Positions 16,263-25,554 are shown, counted from the first letter of the stretch. The stretch: 64,000 nt of DNA from an uncultured Christensenella sp. (GCA_910584295.1 CAJTYR010000003.1:1-64000); one strand, 5' to 3'. The notes: generated by a model from the sequence alone, not told the origin. Made by a program: numbers and translations.

Positions 16263-17076
16263 TCACCAATGCCGCCAAAATCTCAACATTTGACACGACT
16301 CTATATATTCCCAAATCCTCATCAACTGGGTTTGCTCCGCTGACATTGATAACAATTTTTGAATAACCTTCTGGAACATTGCATTGAATGGTGATCAAGT
16401 CCCCTTCTCTCATTTTAATTTGTGACGCTGATTCTTTTGAAAAGAATGTTCCCTCGCCATGCTTAACCAAAATGTATGGAGAATCAAATGAAAGCGAATA
16501 TGTTTTTTGTGTTGTTTTATATTTCGCATAGACTGTTAAATCTTCAAGCACATTTAAAAGTCTTTCAGTAGCATCCTCTCCATTTTCAAAAACCCAACCC
16601 AAAAACTGATATTGAAGTTTGTCATCCTGTGGGGAATCAAAAACGAAATTCAAATTGCAACTTTGCCCAGCATCAACAGTTTGCGTTGTTATGTTTGTCT
16701 TATCTGGTTGAAGGAAAATTACTGAATATTTTCTTATACTTTCTGCATAGTTTGCATAAACCTTCAAATTCGTTGTCACTTTTGACAAAGCCTCTGTGGC
16801 ATCTTCTCCATTTTCAAATGTCCAATTTAAAAACGTGTATGATAAGAGTTGAGTGCTGGCTTTTGTTGGATTTTCAGCCTCGGCTTTCTCGTCTTTTTTG
16901 ACTTTGCCCTCTTTCAAGACAGTTTCTTTGTCATCCTGATAAAAAGTCACCGTATATTCTTGTGGAGAATTGTCTGGTTTGGACTTTTTAAAATTTGAAT
17001 TGAGCGTCAAAATGACAACAACACAAAGAAGTATTGCCGTTGCAACAATTGTAAGCTTATCATAAAAAGTCCTCAT
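16258..17076 (-). CDS. Membrane-anchored protein with two Flg_new/InlB-type repeats
   Basis: The 272-residue protein has one N-terminal membrane anchor (LTIVATAILLCVVVILTL) and an outside region with two related repeats of about 70 residues, each holding a WxFENGEDAT motif and ending in VYAxY. These match Listeria/Bacteroides-type beta-grasp repeats found in surface proteins. A C-terminal beta-rich segment follows. I chose the ATG at 17076 because GGGAG lies seven bases upstream. The promoter is TTGACA-N18-TAGAAT. No function can be assigned. Confidence 0.7.
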   Translation of the reverse strand: MRTFYDKLTIVATAILLCVVVILTLNSNFKKSKPDNSPQEYTVTFYQDDKETVLKEGKVKKDEKAEAENPTKASTQLLSYTFLNWTFENGEDATEALSKVTTNLKVYANYAESIRKYSVIFLQPDKTNITTQTVDAGQSCNLNFVFDSPQDDKLQYQFLGWVFENGEDATERLLNVLEDLTVYAKYKTTQKTYSLSFDSPYILVKHGEGTFFSKESASQIKMREGDLITIQCNVPEGYSKIVINVSGANPVDEDLGIYRVVSNVEILAALVK

Positions 17077-17092
17077 ACCCACTCCCATGAGA

Positions 17093-17122
17093 ATTCTATC
17101 ATAAAAACAAAAGTTGTGTCAA
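17093..17122 (-). promoter_or_regulatory. Promoter of the repeat membrane protein
   Basis: TTGACA (17117-17122), 18 bp, TAGAAT (17093-17098), minus strand. Confidence 0.6.
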
Positions 17123-17221
17123 CCAAGTTGCTTCTCACTTCTTCTTTGGCACAAAAGGCGAAAGAGGGTCTTTCTTATTAAAATCATCCTTTTTTTCTTT
17201 TTTCATATATATAGCATGCAC

Positions 17222-17256
17222 AAAAAAAACAAAAAACTTGGGAGTTTCCCAAGTTT
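17222..17256 (-). terminator. Terminator after tilS
   Basis: The stem AAACTTGGGA/TCCCAAGTTT has a short loop and is followed on the minus strand by TTTGTTTTTTTT. Confidence 0.8.
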
Positions 17257-18589
17257 ATCTTTTGACTGTCAATCTCACACATGTTGGAGCACCTTCGTCA
17301 ACTTTAACTTTTTCACTGACCTCAATGCCAGCAACAACAAACACCTCATTGCCATATGCAAGCACCGGAATGAAATCGCGCAGTCTGACAGGAACTTTTT
17401 TATCAATCAAAAAGGATTTAAGTTTCTTTGTTCCGCCACCAAACTTTTCAAAAACGTCGCCTTCCTCTCTATATCTCCACTTTGCGCCTTTAGGCAGTTT
17501 TCTATTGTCAAAATAGAGAGCCCCATTTTCTCCCATTTTTTCAGTTTTCACACGGCGAAGTGCCACTGTTCCAAAATGAGGCACAGCAAAATCTTCCATT
17601 TTGAAAGGTTTGTCCAATTCCGCTCTTTCAACATAGTTGTTTTCAAAAGTCAAAAAGTCATATTCTTTGCTTATGGTCACATCAAAAGGCAACTTGATCT
17701 TTTTGCCATTTTCAAGGCTTATTGCAAGTTCTTTAATCATCTCAATATGTTTTCTTTCAATGTCCTTCGTCACACCAATAAGAGAAAGTGCCTTAAAAAC
17801 AATTCTGCTGTAGACAGAACTTCTGCCTTTGAAATAATAACAAGGCATTTGCACAATCTTTTTGTCAACCATAAGAGCATTTGTGTTGATTGACGCTTTG
17901 ATGAAATCATCATCTTCGCTGACAGCATTTGCAAAATTGGTGATTGCCTCGATTGCGTTTGGCCATTTTTTCAAGATGTCTTTCATGACAACATTTCTAA
18001 GATAGTTTCTTGTGTATGATGTGTCTTTGTTGCTTGCATCCTCAACATATTCAATGTTGTTCATATTCGCATAATCGGCAATATCTTCTTTTGAAACTGG
18101 AAGCATTGGTCTGATGTAGATCTTGTCACGAATTGGATCCATTCCCCTCGCTCCACTTACGCCACAGCCTCTGAATATGTGCATGAGGATTGTTTCGGCT
18201 TGGTCGCTTTGGTGGTGCGCAAGAGCAACCTTGTCCACAATATCTTTTTTGACAAGTGCTTCAAAAACACCATATCTTCCTTCTCTTGCAGCGGTTTCAA
18301 GACTGATTTTTTTCTCCTTTGAAATCTTCGGCGAATCAATGGTGAATTTATATACTCTGACTCCCATCTCTTTGCATTTTTGCACAACAAATCGTGCTTC
18401 ATCATCACTCTCTTCTCTTATGCCATGATTGATGTGAATTGCAACCACATCAATGTCAAGAGCTTCTTTGTTTGCATTTAAAAAGTGCAAAAGACACATG
18501 GAATCAATTCCACCGCTCACACCAACACCAATCACTTCACCTGCTTTGATAAGCTTGTTTTTCTTTGCAAATTCAATTATCTTTTCCAT
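17255..18589 (-). CDS. tilS: tRNA(Ile)-lysidine synthase
   Basis: TilS modifies cytidine 34 of tRNA-Ile(CAU) so that it reads AUA. The 444-residue protein begins with the ATP-binding PP-loop GVSGGIDSMCLLHF at about residues 22-35, followed by HINHGIREESDDEA and AHHQSDQAETILM, and ends with the C-terminal TilS substrate-recognition domain (KWRYREEGDVFEKFGGGTKK). AGGAAG precedes the ATG and the promoter is TTGTTT-N17-TATACT. In many Firmicutes tilS follows spoIIE; here toxin cassette B lies between them. Confidence 0.93.
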   Translation of the reverse strand: MEKIIEFAKKNKLIKAGEVIGVGVSGGIDSMCLLHFLNANKEALDIDVVAIHINHGIREESDDEARFVVQKCKEMGVRVYKFTIDSPKISKEKKISLETAAREGRYGVFEALVKKDIVDKVALAHHQSDQAETILMHIFRGCGVSGARGMDPIRDKIYIRPMLPVSKEDIADYANMNNIEYVEDASNKDTSYTRNYLRNVVMKDILKKWPNAIEAITNFANAVSEDDDFIKASINTNALMVDKKIVQMPCYYFKGRSSVYSRIVFKALSLIGVTKDIERKHIEMIKELAISLENGKKIKLPFDVTISKEYDFLTFENNYVERAELDKPFKMEDFAVPHFGTVALRRVKTEKMGENGALYFDNRKLPKGAKWRYREEGDVFEKFGGGTKKLKSFLIDKKVPVRLRDFIPVLAYGNEVFVVAGIEVSEKVKVDEGAPTCVRLTVKR

Positions 18590-18712
18590 TTGTTCTTCCT
18601 ATTTTTCTTTTGATAGTATATCACCAAAAATCATCAAAAACAATATTTTTCAATAAAAAAGTGCTTATTTTCACACTTTTTTCTTAAAAAATTAACATTT
18701 TATGAAATCCGC

Positions 18713-18753
18713 TGACATATTTCATTGAAAATAGAAATTTCATGTTTTATCAT
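18713..18753 (+). promoter_or_regulatory. Shared-type promoter of toxin cassette B
   Basis: TGACATA (18713-18719), 5 bp, TTGAAA (18725-18730), 17 bp, TATCAT (18748-18753). Same layout as at 15123, 27787 and 28543. Confidence 0.65.
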
Positions 18754-18803
18754 CTCTGCATAAGTGCAAAAGCTTTGAAAAACAAAAGGAGATGTGATAA
18801 GAT

Positions 18804-19394
18804 ATGAACATACTAAACAACGAAGAAATCATACAAAAAATCGTAAATAATATTGAAAACAACAATTTATCTTATTTTCAATATTTACACAATGGACAAT
18901 GCAAATCAGGACCATGTGAAGATGCAAGCAAACCAAAAGATATGTGCTGTGCCCCTTTCGTTTGGTGCATACATGCATCGGACAAACTCCACAGTTTGCC
19001 CAAACATCCAAATTGTGACTGTCGATATAAGCCTGTTGTAACTAAACCGCTTGGCTCAATCTCAAAAAGACAACCAGCACCAGATGTCTGGCTGAAACTT
19101 TATGGAAAGTTGCCTGATTATTACATAGAATACGAGGAAGCAAGGAAACTAGGCTGGAAACCAGGAATAAATACTGTAGCAGGTAAAATTCCCGGAAAAA
19201 TGATTGGTGGCGAAATATACTTCAATAGAAAACATATACTCCCTGAAAAAAAAAGAAGAGTATGGAAACATTGTGATATTGATTATGAAGAAGGAAAAAG
19301 AAAAAGTGGCAGATTATATTATTCTTCAGATGGTCTAATGTTTTATTCGCCAAATCATCTTGATGGAAATGTGGAGGTTTATCAAATAATTTAA
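18804..19394 (+). CDS. MuF-tail-like Cys motif fused to barnase-type RNase, catalytic Glu replaced (toxin B)
   Basis: The 196-residue protein has a Cys-rich N-terminal part (GPCED..., CCAPFVWC, then HPNCDC) and a C-terminal domain of about 105 residues clearly related to barnase: LYGKLPDYYIEYEEARKLGW, AGKIPGKMIGGEI, KHCDIDYEEGKRKSGRLYYS, SPNHLDG. Barnase needs Glu73, Arg87 and His102. The Arg and His equivalents are present, but the Glu position reads His (codon CAT in WKHCDI), so activity may be lost or changed. No signal peptide is seen. A barstar-like gene follows 13 bp downstream. Confidence 0.8.
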   Translation: MNILNNEEIIQKIVNNIENNNLSYFQYLHNGQCKSGPCEDASKPKDMCCAPFVWCIHASDKLHSLPKHPNCDCRYKPVVTKPLGSISKRQPAPDVWLKLYGKLPDYYIEYEEARKLGWKPGINTVAGKIPGKMIGGEIYFNRKHILPEKKRRVWKHCDIDYEEGKRKSGRLYYSSDGLMFYSPNHLDGNVEVYQII

Positions 19395-19407
19395 AAAGGA
19401 GAAAATT

Positions 19408-19734
19408 ATGAAAGAAATTATTTTTAATAAAAAGAAATATAAATCTTACAAAGATTTTTACTCTCAAATATATAGAGAATTAAATGGCAAAAGCACCGTA
19501 GACTGGGAAGATTATAATGATCTATACTATTCTGCCGACAATCTTGACGAGTTTTTGTGGTATAAAGCAGATGAAAATATCAGGTATGTTTTTTTTAATT
19601 TTGACAAAGAAAAAGTCTCTCTGCAAAAGGATTTCAATGATTATCAATATAATTTAATATTTGAAGTTTTTGAAGACTTTGTTAAAAAACACCCAAACAA
19701 TAAACTTGAGTTTAGAATGAGTGAAGAGAAGTAA
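19408..19734 (+). CDS. Barstar-like RNase inhibitor of cassette B
   Basis: The 108-residue acidic protein begins KEIIFNKKKYKSYKDFYSQI and has DNLDEFLWY near residue 45-53, matching the barstar pattern of a first beta strand, helix 1 and the NLDALWD helix that plugs the barnase active site. It directly follows the barnase-type gene with AAGGAG upstream and has a paralogue in the same position in cassette C. The barnase partner has lost its catalytic Glu, so the inhibitor may now protect against other strains' toxins. Confidence 0.75.
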   Translation: MKEIIFNKKKYKSYKDFYSQIYRELNGKSTVDWEDYNDLYYSADNLDEFLWYKADENIRYVFFNFDKEKVSLQKDFNDYQYNLIFEVFEDFVKKHPNNKLEFRMSEEK

Positions 19735-19761
19735 AATTACCACTTTTTGGGGGAAAGTTAA

Positions 19762-20148
19762 ATGAAATACGAAGATGATGTAAGGGTTATTAAAGATAAA
19801 GAAAAATATAAAAATCTTGGCATAACAAAGGGAATGGTTGGGTATATATCATTGCCTGAAATAAGGAATAATACTTTTTTTGTGTGCTTTATAGATGAAA
19901 ATTTTAAATTACATGAAAGTGAACCTGAATGGTTTCAAGAACACTATGATGAAATAAAAGATGATAAATTGTGCGAAATAAAAATTCAAGATTTAGAGTT
20001 GATTAATGATAATGGTCTTACCGACGAAGAAATTTTGGAATCCTTGCCAAAGCACAATCCGAAATGGTGGTGCAAGGTTGAAGATGGCTACATAATGAAT
20101 TTGCTTGGAGAAAAGAAAAACAAAATCCCTTATGATTATGATTCATAA
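19762..20148 (+). CDS. Orphan immunity-type protein, paralogue of the cassette A protein
   Basis: The 128-residue protein is closely similar over its whole length to the product at 15846-16232 (for example DDVRVIKDKEKYKNLGITKG and the shared WWCKVEDGYIMNLLGEK tail), with an exact 73-base DNA match at the 3' end. Here it has no DUF6883-type toxin beside it and instead follows the barnase/barstar pair. Such orphan immunity genes are usual in polymorphic toxin loci. GGGGGAAA lies upstream of the ATG. Confidence 0.6.
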   Translation: MKYEDDVRVIKDKEKYKNLGITKGMVGYISLPEIRNNTFFVCFIDENFKLHESEPEWFQEHYDEIKDDKLCEIKIQDLELINDNGLTDEEILESLPKHNPKWWCKVEDGYIMNLLGEKKNKIPYDYDS

Positions 20149-20176
20149 AAAAACTCGGCATCTGCCGAGTTTTTTA
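20147..20176. terminator. Bidirectional terminator
   Basis: An 8-bp stem (ACTCGGCA/TGCCGAGT) flanked by A and T runs lies between the converging cassette B and spoIIE. Confidence 0.85.
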
Positions 20177-22468
20177 AAAATCCAAGACCTTGATTGCAAT
20201 GACTGACATATCATCAACTGCATAGCCATTGTTGCAAGCAAGCGCCCTTTCCACCAACTGATCCGCAAACTCTTGTGGATTTTTTGTTTTGATGGACTTA
20301 AGACATTCCACAAGTTCTTCAGTGCCACCAAAGCTGTCACTGACACCATCCGACAAAAGAACAACAATGTCTTTCGCTGCCACAATATTTTTTCTTATAA
20401 GAGGTTCTGCATCATCAACAATGCCCATAGGAAGAGCTCCTGTTTCAATAGTCTTACACTCATCATCATTCAAGATATAAGAATTTGGCGAAGCCATTTT
20501 GACAAAATCCAAAAGACCGCCCTTCTGGTCGAAAATGCAAATATCCATTGCACTGAAAATCTCTTCTTTGTGAAGATTGAGGAGTTTGTTGACTGTTGAA
20601 AGGATGATGTCGTTGTCAAAGCCTGCTTTATAGAAATTTTCAACCAAACTTATCGAAAGTTCACTTGTTCTTTCTGCTTTTTCTCCGCTTCCCATCCCAT
20701 CACTGATGGCAAAAAGAATTTTGTCACCACCAAGTTTGACAATGCTGTATGTGTCGCCACTCACTTTTGAGCCATTTTTTTTGCGTTGACAAACTCCAAA
20801 AAGACAATCATATTTTGGAGCAGTTTTCAAGTTTAAAACAGTATAACTTGGTCGCGTTGACGGGAATGTTTCGTAAAGAGCCATTTTTTTGCCACAAACT
20901 TTGCTGACAACATCAACAATTCTTGGTTTCTCAGCATCTTCAGTTTTGACAACCAAAGAAACTTCCATTGTCCAGATGTCTTTCTCAAAAACCACAGCAT
21001 CAATACAAACTATGTTGTAATATGTGAGTTCATCCAAAATTTTGTTTTCTCTGTCAGTGTCAAAAGAGATATTGGACTCGATTTCTTTTGAAAGTCCACC
21101 CATAATTTTTGAAACACCTAAAAGTTGATCAGCAATAATTACTTTGCTGGTGTCTACATCTTTCACCATACTCATATACTTTTTGTATTGTGCTGTGAGC
21201 GTGTTGACACTCCCCAAAATTGCTGTCGTCTGCTTGCATCTTGAAGTCAAAAATGATGGAATATCAAGGAGTGTAGCTCTTCCTCTTTGAAAGGCGATTG
21301 TGATAAGTTCGTCAAAGACCTTTTTTGTACTGTCCGAAAATGTTCTGTGGCAATGATTTCTGTCTGGACAGAATGAGCATATTTTTTCTTTTATTTCTTG
21401 TTCAAGCAAAGACTTAACTTCATCAATCGTCATCCCCTGCTTAATGAGGTTTCGATATATCAAATTCATATCATTGAAAATTTCACTTAAATTCCCCAGT
21501 CTGTTATGCAAAATCTCACGATTTCGATTTACAACATTTTTCATCGCCATTCGATCTTTTGATAGGTTGAAAATGACAGAAATCTCTTTGCACCAATTCT
21601 TTGGTAAGCACAAAAATACTACGCAACCAATCAAAACTGGCAAAATTTCAAGATAGCCATAACTATAATATAGTTTGAAATAAAAACCTGCCACAAGTTC
21701 GACAGCCACAACAGCAATCACCATAAACGCTCTGAAACGCTTTTTGAAGAGCAGTGCCGCCAGCGCCCAAAGAATCAGTGGCATGGCAAAAACCGCATTG
21801 TTGGTTGCAATGACCGAGCCAAGTCCCGAAATTGATGCAACAAGCAAAGTAAGCGTTGGGGTTGAGCAAAAAGCAAACACCAAAATCACAAAAGAGGCAA
21901 AAAGTTTAAGGAAACTGAATGTAGAAATGTTGAGCATCACAAGTCCACCGCTCAAAATGGCAATAATTGAAAAAAGTGAAACAATCTCAAGACTTGTGAG
22001 TTTGTTTGAAAAACCTCGAATTATGATCGCCTCAAAGACATTCATGCAAGCAAACATAAAAAGACAGCCCAAAACAATGCTTACAAATGGCAAAACAGGG
22101 AAGACTCCTCCAAGAATGTCAAAGACAACATTTGCCGTCTGACCAACAATTGCATATATGAAAAATTCCCATTTTTTCATGTTCTTTTTGCATAAAATAT
22201 GGATAAAGTACGGCATAATAAGACAGAACACCGTAGTCAAAGTGCAAATTGAAAATTCCAAAGTTGGGCTAAAAATTGCCCCTGCAACAATGTATGCTGG
22301 TGCAAGAATCCAAATTTTCTGATTTGCCCAAGTAAGAGCATAGAGCATCCCAAAAGCAAACGGAAAAACAATCAAATTTACACTGGAATTGAAAAGTACA
22401 TAAAAAAGCCCAATCATAAAGGCAAAATTTAAGAATAAATAAAAGTATTTGTTAATCTTTCTGCTCAT
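20174..22468 (-). CDS. spoIIE: Stage II sporulation protein E (serine phosphatase)
   Basis: SpoIIE dephosphorylates SpoIIAA in the forespore and so activates sigma-F. The 764-residue protein has an N-terminal block of about ten membrane segments (residues 1-290), a central cytoplasmic region with a short Cys/His cluster (CSFCPDRNHCHRTF), and a C-terminal PP2C phosphatase domain with SDGMGSGEKAERTSELSI near residue 580 and VLLSDGVSD near 715. I chose the ATG at 22468 because GAAGGAG lies six bases upstream. This is the best single proof that the organism makes endospores or descends from spore formers. Confidence 0.94.
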   Translation of the reverse strand: MSRKINKYFYLFLNFAFMIGLFYVLFNSSVNLIVFPFAFGMLYALTWANQKIWILAPAYIVAGAIFSPTLEFSICTLTTVFCLIMPYFIHILCKKNMKKWEFFIYAIVGQTANVVFDILGGVFPVLPFVSIVLGCLFMFACMNVFEAIIIRGFSNKLTSLEIVSLFSIIAILSGGLVMLNISTFSFLKLFASFVILVFAFCSTPTLTLLVASISGLGSVIATNNAVFAMPLILWALAALLFKKRFRAFMVIAVVAVELVAGFYFKLYYSYGYLEILPVLIGCVVFLCLPKNWCKEISVIFNLSKDRMAMKNVVNRNREILHNRLGNLSEIFNDMNLIYRNLIKQGMTIDEVKSLLEQEIKEKICSFCPDRNHCHRTFSDSTKKVFDELITIAFQRGRATLLDIPSFLTSRCKQTTAILGSVNTLTAQYKKYMSMVKDVDTSKVIIADQLLGVSKIMGGLSKEIESNISFDTDRENKILDELTYYNIVCIDAVVFEKDIWTMEVSLVVKTEDAEKPRIVDVVSKVCGKKMALYETFPSTRPSYTVLNLKTAPKYDCLFGVCQRKKNGSKVSGDTYSIVKLGGDKILFAISDGMGSGEKAERTSELSISLVENFYKAGFDNDIILSTVNKLLNLHKEEIFSAMDICIFDQKGGLLDFVKMASPNSYILNDDECKTIETGALPMGIVDDAEPLIRKNIVAAKDIVVLLSDGVSDSFGGTEELVECLKSIKTKNPQEFADQLVERALACNNGYAVDDMSVIAIKVLDF

Positions 22469-22575
22469 TGTTTGCTCCTTCTTCAATTGTAAATCATACA
22501 AAAATATTGAAGAATTAAAATGCTGTCAAAGAGGAGAAAATCATGTCTAATTTTGTCATAAAACATTTTAAAATC

Positions 22576-22604
22576 TTGACATATGAAATTATTGGATGTA
22601 TAAT
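22576..22604 (+). promoter_or_regulatory. Consensus promoter of the LtaS-like gene
   Basis: TTGACA (22576-22581), 17 bp, TATAAT (22599-22604): a full consensus match. It rules out the upstream ATG at 22596 as the start. Confidence 0.85.
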
Positions 22605-22634
22605 TTAACTTGGAAAAATATGGAGAGGACACAA

Positions 22635-24689
22635 ATGAAAACATTTTTAAAAGATAATATAAGTGTTTGGATTTGGATTGGCTTTGCAATTTTTAATGAA
22701 CTTTTCAGCATTTCTTTCACTGATTGCAAACCATTTTTGACTGCACCCGTATATGCACTGGGCTTGCTGTTTTTCTTCTTGCTTATTTTGCTTTTGATTC
22801 CAAACCGCATTGCAAAAATAGTTTTGACAAGTATATTTGCTTTAGGACAAATTGCAATCTGTGTAGGTTTTATTTTCCTTTATGAAAGCAATGGAACCTT
22901 CTTTGACTTTTCGATGATCAACATGAGAGACGACGCATTTGGAACAATCGAAGATTTGGCACTGAATTGGGTTCACCTCTCCATTTGCATCAGTCTTTGG
23001 GTTGTGTTTGTAACTTCAATGATTCTTGTTGAAATTTTCTATTTCAGAAAACATAAACAGCCACACTTCAAAGGTGGAAAAAAATATAACATCCCAGTTG
23101 CAATTGTTATGTCTCTTATGCTTATCTGCCTTTCAGTTGTGCCAGTTTATGATGGAGTTATTCAAGGACAAAACAGCTATCAAAATATGTTGTTCAATCA
23201 AAAATCTTCAAAATATCAAACAAAAGGCATCACTGCAAATGCTGTTTATGAAATTTTCAGCGGAGCATTTTCAAACAAAGTTCACTATAAAGACCTCTCA
23301 AGTGTTGACAATGCTCTTTCCACCGAAAACAAGAATCTATACACAGACACCTCAGAATTTAACAAAATAAGTGAGGGAAACAATTTGATAATGCTTATGG
23401 TTGAAAGTTTTGACTGGTATCCACTCACCCTTTACTATGATGCAGAAACAATAAGAGAAATCTATCCAAACTTGACAAATTTCATGGACGAAAGCATTGT
23501 CTTAGATCATTATTATTCTCGTGAAAAAACTGACACTTCAGAAAACAACGCACTTCTTGGAAGCAACCCAACCGGAAAGTATGTCAACTATGACTTTGAA
23601 AACAATCAATATCCTTATTCTCTTGTAAATATGTTTAAGAATAAATATCCAAATGTAAAAGCAAATGCCTTCCACCAAAACGATGGAACATTCTATAACA
23701 GAAAGGAACTTTTCGAAAGCTACGGTTTTGATTATTTTTATGACATTGAAGATATGAAAGAATATGGCGTGACAAACACTTGGAACGAATCATCATTTAA
23801 AGGTGAAAGAACAAAAGACAGCGAAACTATGGAGCATATGGTTGAAACAATGTTTCCAACTGACGAACAATTCCTCACCTATTGGCTGACCTTTGCAATG
23901 CATGGTTATTATGTCGAAAGAGAAAATTTTGGAAATTTCACTTTCATAGATCAAAATAATGTGGAATATGAAGGTGGATATTATGGATACTTCGATGCAA
24001 AAAATATTTTCCCAGCAGGAAATGGCAAAAAGGCTGATTATCTTCGCACTTATGCCGCAGCAATGAAAGATTTCGATGTTGCAGTGGGAATTATGATGGA
24101 CTATCTTGGTGAGAATGAACTTCTTGATCACACAACGATCGTTATGTATTCCGACCACAACACTTACTATAACAATCTTGCAAAATATGGCAAAGGTATT
24201 AATGAAACTTATAACAGCGAACTTTATCGTATCCCAGCCATGATCTATGACCAAAAACTTGTAGCCGCCTACAAAGCGTCTGCAGGTGAAGAGGCAATGA
24301 ATGTGGTTTATGGAAACGATAACAATGAAACTTATAAATGCTTGACAGTTTCAAAATTCACAAACACGATTGACTTCATCCCAACAGTGTTTGACATCTT
24401 TGGCATCAAGGGATATCATGATCTCTACCCTGGCACATCAATCTTCATCAAAGATGTTGAAAGTATAATATATTCAAGAGCATACGGAATTTTTGTTACT
24501 GACAAATTGATTTGCTATTCAGCAAACAATCTGCTCTACACTTGTGAAGGCTTCACAAAAGAGGACCAAGAAGATTTCATCACAAGAGCTGAAGAATATC
24601 TTCGCATCAAGGAAATCACTGACAAAGTCTTCTATTCAAATTATTTCAAAAATCACACCTATGTCTATCCTACAAATGAATTATTTTAA
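22635..24689 (+). CDS. LtaS-like membrane sulfatase-family transferase
   Basis: The 684-residue protein has five N-terminal membrane helices (about residues 12-170) and an extracellular sulfatase-fold domain. It matches LtaS/OpgB-type enzymes that move glycerol phosphate from phosphatidylglycerol: LIMLMVESFDWYP (metal Glu), a probable nucleophile Thr in REKTDTSENNALLG, HGYYVE, and YSDHNTY (metal His/Asp). The ATG at 22635 follows GGAGAGG and a perfect promoter. The linker and catalytic surroundings differ from Bacillus LtaS, so the exact polymer is uncertain. A bidirectional terminator follows. Confidence 0.85.
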   Translation: MKTFLKDNISVWIWIGFAIFNELFSISFTDCKPFLTAPVYALGLLFFFLLILLLIPNRIAKIVLTSIFALGQIAICVGFIFLYESNGTFFDFSMINMRDDAFGTIEDLALNWVHLSICISLWVVFVTSMILVEIFYFRKHKQPHFKGGKKYNIPVAIVMSLMLICLSVVPVYDGVIQGQNSYQNMLFNQKSSKYQTKGITANAVYEIFSGAFSNKVHYKDLSSVDNALSTENKNLYTDTSEFNKISEGNNLIMLMVESFDWYPLTLYYDAETIREIYPNLTNFMDESIVLDHYYSREKTDTSENNALLGSNPTGKYVNYDFENNQYPYSLVNMFKNKYPNVKANAFHQNDGTFYNRKELFESYGFDYFYDIEDMKEYGVTNTWNESSFKGERTKDSETMEHMVETMFPTDEQFLTYWLTFAMHGYYVERENFGNFTFIDQNNVEYEGGYYGYFDAKNIFPAGNGKKADYLRTYAAAMKDFDVAVGIMMDYLGENELLDHTTIVMYSDHNTYYNNLAKYGKGINETYNSELYRIPAMIYDQKLVAAYKASAGEEAMNVVYGNDNNETYKCLTVSKFTNTIDFIPTVFDIFGIKGYHDLYPGTSIFIKDVESIIYSRAYGIFVTDKLICYSANNLLYTCEGFTKEDQEDFITRAEEYLRIKEITDKVFYSNYFKNHTYVYPTNELF

Positions 24690-24716
24690 AAAAGAGGCGG
24701 TCGCCTCTTTTTTTAC
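24688..24716. terminator. Bidirectional terminator
   Basis: The stem AGAGGCG/CGCCTCT is flanked by A and T runs between converging genes. Confidence 0.85.
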
Positions 24717-25411
24717 ATCTTGAAAAATTGTAATATACCACATAAAATCTGATAACAAAGTTTGTTTTCATACTCATTGTCTTGCAAAAGTGTTTCTTCT
24801 TCAGCATTTGACAAAAAGCCACACTCAACAAGAATGGCTGGCTTACTTGTGCAGTTCAGCACAAAATAATCGCCAACTTTTGCCGTCTTTTTTGCATACT
24901 CAATGTTTTTGTTAAGCACAAGAGAAACACTTTCAGCCAATGCCTTTCCATTTTGATTTCCTTGAGCAAAAAACACTTGACATCCCCTTGCAGAAGAAGA
25001 AGGAAAACTGTTCATATGAATGCTGACAAGAAGGTCTGCTTTCGATTTTTTTATTATCTTCTTTCGTTTTTCCATCTCGCTTTTCTTTTTGTTTTTTGCA
25101 CTCTCACTGTATAGCCCATTCATGTCACTTCTTGTCATGACTGTTTTAAAACCATATTCTTTGCAAAGTTTCTGAAGAGTTTTTGCATATTCGAGATTTA
25201 AATAACTTTCAGTAACTCCAGTTTGCTTTCCGACAGCTCCCCCATCCTTTCCGCCATGTCCCGCGTCAATGACTATGGTGTGGACTGGTTTTGGAGAAGC
25301 AGTCGCCCTTGCAGCATAATATGCACCTACCGCACATCCAACAGCAAAAATACAAAACAAAATGGCAACAATAGCCTTCTTTTTAACCAACAAAAATTTA
25401 AATTTTTTCAT
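24713..25411 (-). CDS. cwlD: N-acetylmuramoyl-L-alanine amidase, CwlD type
   Basis: CwlD helps convert muramic acid to muramic-delta-lactam in spore cortex, which germination enzymes recognise. The 232-residue protein has an N-terminal membrane anchor and an Amidase_3 domain with DAGHGGKDGGAVG near residue 50, the second zinc His in VSIHMNS near 133, and the catalytic Glu in VECGFLSN near 197. No Shine-Dalgarno sequence precedes the ATG; a TAAAAT -10 lies exactly six bases upstream, so the mRNA may be leaderless. A sporulation-specific sigma promoter was not recognised. Confidence 0.88.
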   Translation of the reverse strand: MKKFKFLLVKKKAIVAILFCIFAVGCAVGAYYAARATASPKPVHTIVIDAGHGGKDGGAVGKQTGVTESYLNLEYAKTLQKLCKEYGFKTVMTRSDMNGLYSESAKNKKKSEMEKRKKIIKKSKADLLVSIHMNSFPSSSARGCQVFFAQGNQNGKALAESVSLVLNKNIEYAKKTAKVGDYFVLNCTSKPAILVECGFLSNAEEETLLQDNEYENKLCYQILCGILQFFKM

Positions 25412-25417
25412 CAAAGT

Positions 25418-25423
25418 ATTTTA
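25418..25423 (-). promoter_or_regulatory. -10 box 6 bp before the cwlD start
   Basis: TAAAAT on the minus strand, six bases before the ATG; no strong -35 at 16-18 bp. Suggests transcription starts at the ATG. Confidence 0.4.
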
Positions 25424-25554
25424 TTTATAAACTCTGAGAATTAGCACAATTTTAATATAAATCTATCAGAAAATATAAAGGAAATAAATTGATATGCTAT
25501 TTTTATTTGAGTTTTAAGAGGTTTGTGATAAAATATCAAAAAGCGAGGTTTTCT

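Noticed and set aside
17135..17206. Possible 23-residue basic peptide on the minus strand between tilS and the repeat membrane protein
   Set aside because: It has ATG and stop but no ribosome site or clear promoter, and the sequence is mostly Lys-rich as chance A-rich DNA would give.
18654..18684. A/T-rich hairpin (AAAAGTG/CACTTTT) as a terminator
   Set aside because: The stem is short with few G-C pairs, and neither neighbouring gene ends there; both flanking genes start in this region.
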